Source: Verrucomicrobiales bacterium
Lineage (GTDB): Bacteria > Verrucomicrobiota > Verrucomicrobiia > Verrucomicrobiales > DEV007
DNA: 9,589 nt
Direction of reading: 5' to 3'
Assembly (NCBI GenBank): GCA_022424805.1
Contig: JAKMGR010000080.1
Span: 1 to 9,589, forward strand
Shown here: piece after piece, positions 1 through 6,838 of the stretch
How positions within the stretch are numbered: the first letter of the stretch is position 1
How the letters are laid out: each line of letters starts with the position of its first letter
Made by a program: the position numbers and the translations under genes
The notes under the pieces: model-generated
Told to the model about the DNA's origin: nothing
Seen by the model: the letters and a program-made list of their open reading frames with translations, nothing else
Database searches by the model: none

Positions 1-734
1 GTCTTTTTCAAGTTGTCGACCATGTCACGGAGTTCGGCAGCTCGCTCGAAATCGAGATCGGCAGCTGCCTTTTCCATCTCTTCCTCGATTGAGCCAACGA
101 GATCTTTCGAATGCCCATCGAGAAAGCGGCAGGCATGATCAACTTTGACCATGTAATCATCTCGATCAATGCGCCCGATGCAGGGAGCCGAGCAATTTTT
201 GATCACATCGTCGTGACAGTGCTGGTAATCTTTTTCGCCCGGGCGCATCGGGCGACAACTGCGAAGGCCAAATTCGCGATTCATCCACGCTATCGTGCGG
301 CGAAGCGCCCCCGAGTGGGCAAAGGGACCAAAATAACGCGCGCCGTCCTCTTTCTTCAAACGGGTCAGCTGAAAGCGCGGCCACGGCTCCTCGGGATGGA
401 CCTTCACGAGCAGGAAGCGTTTATCATCGCGGAATGCGACGTTATATTTCGGTCGGTATTCCTTGATCAATTTACCTTCGAGCAACAGCGCCTCGGGCTC
501 GTTCCGAACTTCGTGAATGTCGAAATCCCAGATGCTTTCGATCAGGGCGCGCGTCTTGTGCTCTGCCATTCGCTGACGGGAGGGAGTAAAGTACGAAGCG
601 AGACGCTTACGCAAATCGCGCGCCTTTCCCACATAGATCACCGAGCCGAAGCGATCCTTATGAAGGTAGACGCCCGGCTTGTGGGGAACATCACGCAGCT
701 TTTTCTGCAGGTCAGGTTTTGCTTCACTGGGCAC
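1..734 (-). CDS. uvrC: UvrABC excinuclease subunit C, N-terminal part (truncated by window edge)
   Basis: Nucleotide-excision-repair endonuclease that incises damaged DNA on both sides of a lesion with UvrA and UvrB, in the cytoplasm. The visible 244 codons match UvrC in order. A GIY-YIG nuclease domain covers about residues 15-98 (G21-V-Y, IYVGKARDLRKR at 33-44, and the EALLLEGKLIKEYRPKYN segment at 81-98 with the expected acidic residues). The DGARYFGP block lies at 130-137. Four cysteines (160, 173, 181, 185) match the region where E. coli UvrC is reported to bind an Fe-S cluster. A UVR motif (LDFERAAELRDMV, 227-239) mediates UvrB contact in the family. The C-terminal RNase H-like nuclease and HhH domains lie beyond the left edge. 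The start is GTG at 734: an in-frame TAG lies at 743-741 and the next ATG falls inside the nuclease domain. No good ribosome-binding site is seen, so translation is probably coupled to the upstream gene, which ends at 737. Identity is very secure; the exact start less so. Confidence 0.96.
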   Translation of the reverse strand, partial: MPSEAKPDLQKKLRDVPHKPGVYLHKDRFGSVIYVGKARDLRKRLASYFTPSRQRMAEHKTRALIESIWDFDIHEVRNEPEALLLEGKLIKEYRPKYNVAFRDDKRFLLVKVHPEEPWPRFQLTRLKKEDGARYFGPFAHSGALRRTIAWMNREFGLRSCRPMRPGEKDYQHCHDDVIKNCSAPCIGRIDRDDYMVKVDHACRFLDGHSKDLVGSIEEEMEKAAADLDFERAAELRDMVDNLKK

Positions 735-736
735 GG

Positions 737-1255
737 CTAACTATACGTCACCAGAACAAAAGGCGACAACATCGAATGGAGGATGCAACGGATATAACTT
801 CTCCCCGAGCGCCCCCAGCAGATACAGCCGATCCACAGCCGATCCGCCAGCTCAAAGTCCTGAAATGTGGCAATCGCTGAAGCATCGTTTTTCCAAGGCG
901 ATGGGATCATTGTTTTCCTGTCCTCTTTAGACGTGATTTCCAGATGCAGAGCCTCTGCATCGACCCGATAGCGCCCTCTCCGATCCTCCTTCTCTGTCTT
1001 TCCATACCAGGCTGGCCAGACACGGAGAACTTTTTTCTCCACAGAATGCCGTGGCACCAGAACCGTTCCAGCTGGATCAAAGATCATGCGGAACGACGGA
1101 TGCTCCTCCCTCATCGGAACCAGATGATTCGAAAAATAGACCTCGAATTTCCCATTCTCGACAACCACTGCCGGATGGACATCGCCAGAGCGATCCGAGT
1201 GAGCCCCAGCCCAAGACGCCACAGCTAAAATAGCCAGCGATAATGCCCTACCCAA
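737..1255 (-). CDS. Small secreted protein of unknown family, probably frameshifted near its 3' end
   Basis: I do not recognise the family. The chosen start is TTG at 1255, 8 bases inside the preceding DUF1501 gene, with GGAG four bases upstream. It gives a compact signal peptide (GRALSLAILAVASWAGA, likely cleaved before HSD), predicting an exported protein of 172 residues. A start at 1324 would add 23 unlikely residues. The mature part opens with SGDVHPAVVVENGKFEVYF and looks beta-rich. After Leu140 the composition changes abruptly to a Cys/Trp/Arg-rich tail (WIGCICWGRSGRSYIRC). The switch coincides with a perfect 11-bp tandem duplication at 824-845. With one copy removed, the protein would continue YLLGALGEKLYPLHPPFD and stop at 743-741 (167 residues), a far more natural end. 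The gene sits between DUF1501 and uvrC in an apparent operon. It may be a slightly damaged but still exported protein, or a pseudogene. Confidence 0.65.
   Translation of the reverse strand: MGRALSLAILAVASWAGAHSDRSGDVHPAVVVENGKFEVYFSNHLVPMREEHPSFRMIFDPAGTVLVPRHSVEKKVLRVWPAWYGKTEKEDRRGRYRVDAEALHLEITSKEDRKTMIPSPWKNDASAIATFQDFELADRLWIGCICWGRSGRSYIRCILHSMLSPFVLVTYS
824..845. repeat. Perfect 11-bp tandem duplication causing a frameshift
   Basis: On the plus strand ACAGCCGATCC occurs twice back to back (824-834 and 835-845). The unit is not a multiple of three, so the extra copy shifts the minus-strand gene at 1255-737 out of frame after its codon 140. The unit is seen directly in the sequence. That it is a recent insertion, rather than an old variant, is inferred from the more protein-like downstream frame. 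Confidence 0.9.
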
Positions 1256-2693
1256 ACAACTCCAGCGGCTCGCCGTGATAAAGCGGCATCGGTCTTCCTG
1301 TCGTGTCTGTCCAATGAGCGTCACGCGGAAAGCCTAGCACATCGAAAATCGTTGCAGCAAGATCTTCGACACGTCTCCCGTCCGTGACGGGATGACCGCC
1401 GAGTTTGTCGGTTTCTCCCAAAACTGCACCGCCACGAATCCCGCCGCCTGCGAGAAGCACACTCTGCACGGCACCCCAATGGTCACGCCCGGGAAGAGTC
1501 GCACTCGCGAGAGTCGAGATCTTGGGTGTTCGGCCAAAATCACTCGCAACGACCACCAGCGTATCATCCAGCATTCCACTCTCCCGCAAATCATCGAGCA
1601 AAGCAGAAACAGCCCGATCGGTGGGAGGAAAAAGAAAATCACGCAGATTGGGAAACGCGGCCTGGTGGGTATCCCAGGTTTCGTTGTTGCCAAGATTAAC
1701 CTGCACAAGCCTCACGCCCGACTCAACCAGTTGCCGCGCCATTAGAAGTGACCAGCCGAAGGCATTTTTCCCGTAACGTGCTTGCGTTTTTTCGTCGACT
1801 CCGTGCACATCAAAAGCAGCCTGGACTTTCGGATCAGAAAGCAGTCCGACCGCCATCTCCCGATAGCGATCCATTCCTCCCGCAGCTTCTTCGAGATGCT
1901 TTCGCTGTCCATCGAGCAGGCGTTGCAGTCCCAACCGATCCTGAAACCGCGCAAAATCGACGGTGTCCGGCAGGTCGAGGCTCACCGTGCGAAATTGCAG
2001 ATCATCACGACCCTCGGCTCCATTCGCATGGTGAAAATCATGGGTCGGATAGGCCCCGTAGCCTCTCGGATTGTACTTCGAGGCCTCCAGGAAAAAAGGA
2101 TCATGCTGCCTTCCCAGCAAACCGCCAAACTGACCAGGAATGACGCGCCCCGTCCGGTGAACCATTTTTTCAGGCAAAACCAGTGCCGGAGGAAGTGCCC
2201 CTTTCTGCGGCAACATCTGCCCGGCGAGCGCAGCAATCGACGGCCAATCCGTTTCCTTGGGCTTGGTCGGGTCAAAGCCCGGGGGAAGATCGGTCCGTCC
2301 GGTCATCATGATGAGATGCCCGTCAGAGTGCTCGTTCGAACCATGAGACAATGACCGACAGAGGGCCCAGTCTTCGCTGCGCTTTGCCAGTTCCGGCAGA
2401 TGCTCGCAAATACGCAGGCCCGGCGTCTTTGTCGGGATGGGTCGAAATTCTCCCCGAATGTCGGCTGGCGCATCGGGCTTCATGTCGAAGCTCTCGTGTT
2501 GGGCGAGTCCGCCTGAGAGAAAAATGTAAATAACCGACTTCTTCTTTTTTCCTCCGCCCTTTTGCTCCAGCGCTGTCAGCTGATCCATTCCCAAACCGCC
2601 GAGCAATCCCAAGGCACCAGCTTTTACCGCCGCCCGTCGCGTCGACTTCGCGGCGGAGGAAGGGCAGAACGGAGTGCGAAAGTCGAGCGACAT
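1248..2693 (-). CDS. DUF1501 family protein (alkaline phosphatase/sulfatase-like fold), Tat-exported
   Basis: This 481-residue protein has the full DUF1501 pattern. The N-terminus has a twin-arginine-type signal (STRRAAVKAG at 17-26 followed by a Gly/Leu stretch), so export by the Tat pathway in a folded state is expected. Family landmarks are the SGGLAQHESFDMKPDAP block (60-76), GEFRPIPT (81-88), TGRTDLPPG (131-139), WDTH (340-343), SDFGRTPKIS (384-393), GRDHW (402-406) and the terminal TGRPMP. The Asp and His residues in these blocks correspond to the metal-binding positions expected of the alkaline phosphatase-like fold; the substrate is not known for the family. ATG at 2693 is chosen because it directly precedes the Tat signal, with a weak CCGGACG upstream. 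It is the first gene of the leftward unit and its 3' end overlaps the next gene by 8 bases. Compared with the divergent paralog it has SDFGRT where that has GEFGRT. Confidence 0.93.
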   Translation of the reverse strand: MSLDFRTPFCPSSAAKSTRRAAVKAGALGLLGGLGMDQLTALEQKGGGKKKKSVIYIFLSGGLAQHESFDMKPDAPADIRGEFRPIPTKTPGLRICEHLPELAKRSEDWALCRSLSHGSNEHSDGHLIMMTGRTDLPPGFDPTKPKETDWPSIAALAGQMLPQKGALPPALVLPEKMVHRTGRVIPGQFGGLLGRQHDPFFLEASKYNPRGYGAYPTHDFHHANGAEGRDDLQFRTVSLDLPDTVDFARFQDRLGLQRLLDGQRKHLEEAAGGMDRYREMAVGLLSDPKVQAAFDVHGVDEKTQARYGKNAFGWSLLMARQLVESGVRLVQVNLGNNETWDTHQAAFPNLRDFLFPPTDRAVSALLDDLRESGMLDDTLVVVASDFGRTPKISTLASATLPGRDHWGAVQSVLLAGGGIRGGAVLGETDKLGGHPVTDGRRVEDLAATIFDVLGFPRDAHWTDTTGRPMPLYHGEPLELFG

Positions 2694-2739
2694 GGTTAGC
2701 GTCCGGAAAGGTGTTGCCAGTTCCGATGGTTCGGGTTCC

Positions 2740-2764
2740 TCGTGGAATCTTCGTTATCCCACGA
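2740..2764. promoter_or_regulatory. Inverted repeat TCGTGG-N13-CCACGA, possible operator
   Basis: Perfect 6-bp half-sites (2740-2745 and 2759-2764) are separated by 13 bases in the region between the two divergent DUF1501 genes. They flank a possible leftward -10 element (2758-2753). The geometry fits binding of a dimeric regulator, but a 6-bp inverted repeat can arise by chance and no regulator gene is visible nearby. Confidence 0.25.
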
Positions 2765-2782
2765 ATCGGGAAGTTTCGTAAA
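2753..2782 (-). promoter_or_regulatory. Possible sigma70-type promoter for the leftward unit
   Basis: On the minus strand TTTACG (2782-2777) and GATAAC (2758-2753) are 18 bases apart, each matching four of six consensus bases. The -10 lies about 60 bases upstream of the DUF1501 start at 2693. This is a weak match found by eye. Some promoter must lie in this intergenic region, but these exact boxes are uncertain. Confidence 0.22.
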
Positions 2783-2794
2783 GCCCTAGTTGTC

Positions 2795-2828
2795 ACGTGT
2801 TCACGGCCCCGGCGCCCCGTAAACACGT
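2795..2828. repeat. Inverted repeat ACGTGTT-N20-AACACGT upstream of the rightward DUF1501 gene
   Basis: Perfect 7-bp arms (2795-2801 and 2822-2828) surround a GC-rich 20-base centre. The repeat lies about 80 bases before the chosen start at 2905 and argues mildly against the longer reading frame that opens with GTG at 2797. It could be a regulator site or a transcript hairpin. No T-tract follows, so it is not a terminator. Confidence 0.3.
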
Positions 2829-2904
2829 ATTGCCGAAGGCTGGAGAGAAGTCAGGAAAATCCGTAGTATTCTGTAGTGCTCTAAATCCATTACCACACCA
2901 TGCC

Positions 2905-4263
2905 ATGCTCACCATCCTAGGCGAAAATTCAGGCAGCTTTTGTGACGGCCACTCCCGCAGAGACTTCCTTCAGATCGGAGGGCTCGCCCTCGGCGGCGCC
3001 AGTCTCCCCCAATTGCTTCAGGCCGAATCCTCTCTCGGAAAGCCATCCCGCGGTATCAACCACAAAGCGGTCATCATGGTCATGCTCCCGGGCGGCCCTC
3101 CGCACCAAGATATGTGGGACCTTAAAATGGACGCTCCGAGCGAATACCGAGGTGAATTCCGTCCCATCAAAACAAACGTGCCCGGCGTCGAGATCTGCGA
3201 AGAATTTCCGCGCATCGCAAAGATGGCCGACAAATTTTCGTTCGTTCGATCCATGGTCGGATGTGAAGGCCCCCACGATCTCATGATGTGCCTGACCGGC
3301 CGACCGGGAAGAAAGAATGTCCCTCCCGGGGGATGGCCCAGCATCGGCTCTGCCCTTTCCAAGCTCAAGGGTCAAGCCAGCAGTGATTGCCCTCCCTTTG
3401 TCGGACTCTCTCCCAAATGTCGCCACGACGAATGGGGTGATCCCGGTCAGTCAGGTTTCCTCGGACCAGCACATTCGGCATTCACTCCTTTTCGTGGAGG
3501 AGGGAAGGAAGATATCGTTCTCGACGGAGTCAGCATCGAGCGCCTTCGTGACCGACGCGCTCTTCTCTCAAGCTTTGATCAGTTCCGTCGTGAAGTCGAT
3601 CAGTCGGGCATGATGGAAGGTCTCGATACGTTTAACGAGCAGGCCTTTGGCGTGCTTACTTCGAGCGCTCTCGCCGACGCTCTCGATCTGTCTAAAGAAG
3701 ACCCCAAGCTCGTTGATCGATACGGCAAAGGTACGGAGACGCTTCAAGCTGATGGCTGTTGGAAGCGCCTTGACCAATTTCTGATGGCACGCCGTCTTGT
3801 CGAGGCTGGAGCGCGCTGCGTCACCGTGGGGTTTTCCCGCTGGGACTGGCACAGCGATAACTTCGGGCGAGGCCGACAAGATTTCCCACTTCTCGACCAG
3901 GGACTCAGTGCCCTCGTTCAGGACCTGCACGACCGGGGGCTCGACAAAGATGTCAGCGTCGTCGTCTGGGGAGAATTCGGAAGAACCCCAAAGATCAACG
4001 AAAAGGGCGGACGCGACCACTGGCCGCGCGTCAGCTCCGCTGTTCTCGCCTGCGGCGGAATGAACCACGGGCAATTCATCGGTGCGACAGATCGACTTGG
4101 TGGAGAAGCCAGCGAGCGACCTGTCGAATTCCAGGAAGTCTTTTCAACTCTGTATCACAAGATGGGTATCGATGCGCAAAACACCACCGTCGAGGACCTC
4201 ACCGGCCGCCCGATGTATCTCGTCGATCCTGAACACTCTCCGATGAAAGAATTGGTAGGATGA
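2905..4263 (+). CDS. DUF1501 family protein (alkaline phosphatase/sulfatase-like fold), Tat-exported
   Basis: This is the second DUF1501 paralog, with 452 residues from the chosen ATG. That start puts a textbook Tat motif at residues 18-23 ([10 protein letters not shown], then Leu/Gly-rich), which is the usual DUF1501 N-terminus. The frame is open back to a GTG at 2797, but those 36 extra residues look non-coding and would displace the Tat signal. Landmarks are [18 protein letters not shown] (61-78), [12 protein letters not shown] (83-94), TGRPGRKN (131-138), SRWDWHS (311-317), [11 protein letters not shown] (355-365), GRDHWP (369-374) and TGRPMYLVD (433-441). Conserved Asp/His residues sit where the alkaline phosphatase-like fold binds metal. 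No clear ribosome-binding site precedes 2905. The stop overlaps the next ATG (ATGA, 4260-4263), so it is translationally coupled to its DUF1549/DUF1553 partner, the pairing typical of Planctomycetota and Verrucomicrobiota. Enzymatic activity is unproven. Confidence 0.94.
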   Translation: MLTILGENSGSFCDGHSRRDFLQIGGLALGGASLPQLLQAESSLGKPSRGINHKAVIMVMLPGGPPHQDMWDLKMDAPSEYRGEFRPIKTNVPGVEICEEFPRIAKMADKFSFVRSMVGCEGPHDLMMCLTGRPGRKNVPPGGWPSIGSALSKLKGQASSDCPPFVGLSPKCRHDEWGDPGQSGFLGPAHSAFTPFRGGGKEDIVLDGVSIERLRDRRALLSSFDQFRREVDQSGMMEGLDTFNEQAFGVLTSSALADALDLSKEDPKLVDRYGKGTETLQADGCWKRLDQFLMARRLVEAGARCVTVGFSRWDWHSDNFGRGRQDFPLLDQGLSALVQDLHDRGLDKDVSVVVWGEFGRTPKINEKGGRDHWPRVSSAVLACGGMNHGQFIGATDRLGGEASERPVEFQEVFSTLYHKMGIDAQNTTVEDLTGRPMYLVDPEHSPMKELVG

Positions 4264-6827
4264 AAAATACCCCGCTCGCTCTCAAGAGGCCCCAACGTGG
4301 GGCAATCTACGCACTACCGGCTTTTCTGGTAGCTGCGACCTTTCTGGCAAACTTAATCACAGCACAGGACGCAGTTCCCTCTGCACCGGCAGAAAAGCCC
4401 AAACTGCCCGAGGCCAAGCTCTCTTTCCAAATACCTGCTTCCGCCCTAACGGGACCACATTCCGGCCAGCAACTTGTCGCTACCAACGAAGCTAGTGCCC
4501 GTCACGCTGACGTCACGGCGAAAGCCAAATTCACAGCCGACCCTGCAAATATCATCGCTATTGATTCCCACGGCTACGTCACTCCCCTCGCCGACGGAAC
4601 AGCAACTGTTCGCGCAACCCTCCCCAATCACACGGGAGCGCCTGCGACGATGCAAGTCACCGTGAAAAACTTCGAAACCGAATCGACTCTGAATTTTTCC
4701 CACGAAGTCGTTCCCGTTTTCACCAAATACGGATGCAACGGCGGGGGCTGCCACGGCAAGTCCGGCGGCCAGAACAACTTCCGTCTTTCTCTTCTCGGCT
4801 ATGAACCGTGGAACGACCACGAATGGCTCGTTCGCGAATCCCGCGGGCGACGCATCTCTCCCGCAGCGCCGGAGAACAGCCTTCTCTTGCTGAAAGCGAC
4901 CGGCGAGATTCCGCACGAGGGAGGCATCCGTCTCGAGCGTGATTCAACCGATTACAACACCATCGTTCGCTGGATCAAGCAGGGGCTTCCCTACGCAGCA
5001 GACGACGCCCCCACCGTCGAGCGCATCGCCGTTTTCCCGACGGATCGAGTCGCCACTCCAGAAGCGGAACAGCAACTCGCAGTCACCGCCTACTTCACAG
5101 ACGGGAGCACTCGGGACATTACCCGCACCGCAATCTACGAAGCCAATCAGGAGGATATGGCTGAAGTCGACGAAAACGGCCACGTCATTCTCGGGAAGAA
5201 AACTGGATCTACCTCCGTGATGATTCGTTTTCAGGAACACGTCGCCGTCTTTCGCGCAACCATCCCGCTTGGTGCAGAAATCAAGAATCTTCCCCAGCAG
5301 AAAAATTTTATCGACGAGAAAATCTTCACCAAGCTCAGCCTGCTGGGGCTTCCCCCTTCCAAGGGGGTGGATGATACCGCCTTCCTTCGCCGCGTCAGTG
5401 TCGACATTGCGGGACGACTCCCCACCGCAACCGAAGCCGAATCCTTCCTCGCTGACATGAGCCCTGACAAACGCGCCAGGAAGATCAATGAACTGCTCGA
5501 GTCGCCTGACTACGCTGCCTATTTTGGGCAAAAATGGGCCGGCATTCTCCGCAACAAGCGAACCAAAGATACCTATCAGCGCGGCACTTATGCCTTTCAT
5601 GATTGGCTTCGCCAGAGCCTCGCTAAAAACAAGCCTTACGATCAGCTCGTAGCTGAGGTCATCACCGCTTCGGGCGAAATCGGTCGAAATCCAGCTGTAG
5701 CCTGGTATCGCTCCGTCAAAGATCAAAAGGAACAGATGCAGGACATCGCCCAGGTCTTTCTCGGCATTCGCATGCAATGCGCCCAATGCCACCACCACCC
5801 ATACGAGAAGTGGTCACAGGATGACTACTATGGCTTCGCAGCTTTCCTGACCCAGGTTGGGAGAAAGAAAGGCGAACAGCCCGATGAAGAAATCATCTAC
5901 CACAAGCGCGGCACTGCCCAGATGCAGAACCCCAACACAAAGACCAACCTCAAACCAACCGCGCTCGGCGAAGAACCACTTAATATTGCCGTACATGAGG
6001 ATCCTCGCCACGAGATGGCCGACTGGCTTACTTCGCCGGAGAACCCTTTCTTCGCACGCATGCTCGTAAACCGCTACTGGAAGCACTTTTTCAGCATCGG
6101 GCTCGTCGAACCGGAGGACGACATGCGAGTGACCAACCCGGCCACCCACCCGGCCCTGCTCGATGCTCTTGCCGGACATTTTGCAGCGAGCGGATTCGAC
6201 CTCAAAGAGCTGATCCGCACGATCTGCAACAGTGAAACCTACCAGCGCAGTGCCGAGCCGAATGCGCATAACGTAAAGGACACCCAGAACTTTTCCCGCT
6301 ACTACCCGAAGCGGCTGCAAGCCGAAGTTCTCCTCGATGCGATCAACCTCGTTTCCAACTCGAAGGACACCTTCAGAAATCAGCCTGACGGAATTCGTGC
6401 CACGTGGCTGCCGGATGATAAATTCAACAACGACTCTTTCTTTCTCACGGTCTTCGGACGTCCCGAGATGGATAGTGCCTGCGAATGTGAGCGCGTCGCC
6501 GATGCGAACCTTGCCCAAAGCCTTCACCTCATCAATTCCGACACGATTCAGAACAAACTCAGTCATGGAGAAGGCCGTGCCGCGAAATTGGCAAAAGCCA
6601 CCGACCGACCAGACAAGGATAGGCTGACGGAGCTCTACCTCTACGCTCTCTCCCGAAAGCCTTCAGAGAAGGAAGTGCAAACTGCGACCGCCCATCTCGA
6701 GCGCAAGCGTGGTCGGGCCAAAGAAAAAGAAGACGACGAAGCTACTCCGGAAAAAGCTGAGCAGGAAGCTTTCGAAGACATTCTCTGGGCCATCGTCAAT
6801 ACGAAGGAGTTTCTCTTCAACCACTGA
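4260..6827 (+). CDS. Secreted Ig-like/DUF1549/DUF1553 protein with two candidate heme c motifs
   Basis: This 855-residue protein has an N-terminal signal peptide or anchor (hydrophobic about 15-35, [18 protein letters not shown]). The visible order is: a BIG2-type Ig-like domain (about 54-137, ending GTATVRATL...ATMQVTV); a cytochrome-like segment with C159-x4-C164-H165 followed by the family-typical [12 protein letters not shown]; a second BIG2 domain (about 253-337); DUF1549 (about 348-535) with C507-A-Q-C510-H511, a canonical CxxCH, and [11 protein letters not shown]; then DUF1553 (about 585-850) with [29 protein letters not shown] and [15 protein letters not shown] charged Lys/Glu stretch (814-835) precedes the conserved end ([15 protein letters not shown]). 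ATG overlaps the upstream DUF1501 stop by four bases with GGTAGG just before it. The family is usually the partner of DUF1501 and is thought to be periplasmic. Heme attachment is inferred from motifs, and no substrate is known. Confidence 0.94.
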   Translation: MKNTPLALKRPQRGAIYALPAFLVAATFLANLITAQDAVPSAPAEKPKLPEAKLSFQIPASALTGPHSGQQLVATNEASARHADVTAKAKFTADPANIIAIDSHGYVTPLADGTATVRATLPNHTGAPATMQVTVKNFETESTLNFSHEVVPVFTKYGCNGGGCHGKSGGQNNFRLSLLGYEPWNDHEWLVRESRGRRISPAAPENSLLLLKATGEIPHEGGIRLERDSTDYNTIVRWIKQGLPYAADDAPTVERIAVFPTDRVATPEAEQQLAVTAYFTDGSTRDITRTAIYEANQEDMAEVDENGHVILGKKTGSTSVMIRFQEHVAVFRATIPLGAEIKNLPQQKNFIDEKIFTKLSLLGLPPSKGVDDTAFLRRVSVDIAGRLPTATEAESFLADMSPDKRARKINELLESPDYAAYFGQKWAGILRNKRTKDTYQRGTYAFHDWLRQSLAKNKPYDQLVAEVITASGEIGRNPAVAWYRSVKDQKEQMQDIAQVFLGIRMQCAQCHHHPYEKWSQDDYYGFAAFLTQVGRKKGEQPDEEIIYHKRGTAQMQNPNTKTNLKPTALGEEPLNIAVHEDPRHEMADWLTSPENPFFARMLVNRYWKHFFSIGLVEPEDDMRVTNPATHPALLDALAGHFAASGFDLKELIRTICNSETYQRSAEPNAHNVKDTQNFSRYYPKRLQAEVLLDAINLVSNSKDTFRNQPDGIRATWLPDDKFNNDSFFLTVFGRPEMDSACECERVADANLAQSLHLINSDTIQNKLSHGEGRAAKLAKATDRPDKDRLTELYLYALSRKPSEKEVQTATAHLERKRGRAKEKEDDEATPEKAEQEAFEDILWAIVNTKEFLFNH

Positions 6828-6838
6828 TCCGGGACGCG

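Noticed and set aside
111..740. A 209-codon plus-strand open frame
   Set aside because: It lies entirely antisense to a clear uvrC coding frame with GIY-YIG and UVR motifs, and its own translation shows no recognisable domain.
1256..1324. Longer start for the small secreted protein at 1324
   Set aside because: It would extend 77 bases into the upstream DUF1501 gene and put a polar stretch before the signal peptide. TTG 1255 with GGAG just upstream gives a normal signal peptide.
2830..2869. TTGCCG and TAGTAT as a rightward promoter
   Set aside because: The two boxes are 28 bases apart, too far for a sigma70-type promoter, and no better -35 sits at 16-18 bases.
2797..2904. Longer start for the rightward DUF1501 gene at GTG 2797
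   Set aside because: The added 36 residues look like untranslated leader, contain one arm of an inverted repeat, and would bury the canonical Tat motif well inside the protein. ATG 2905 places it normally.
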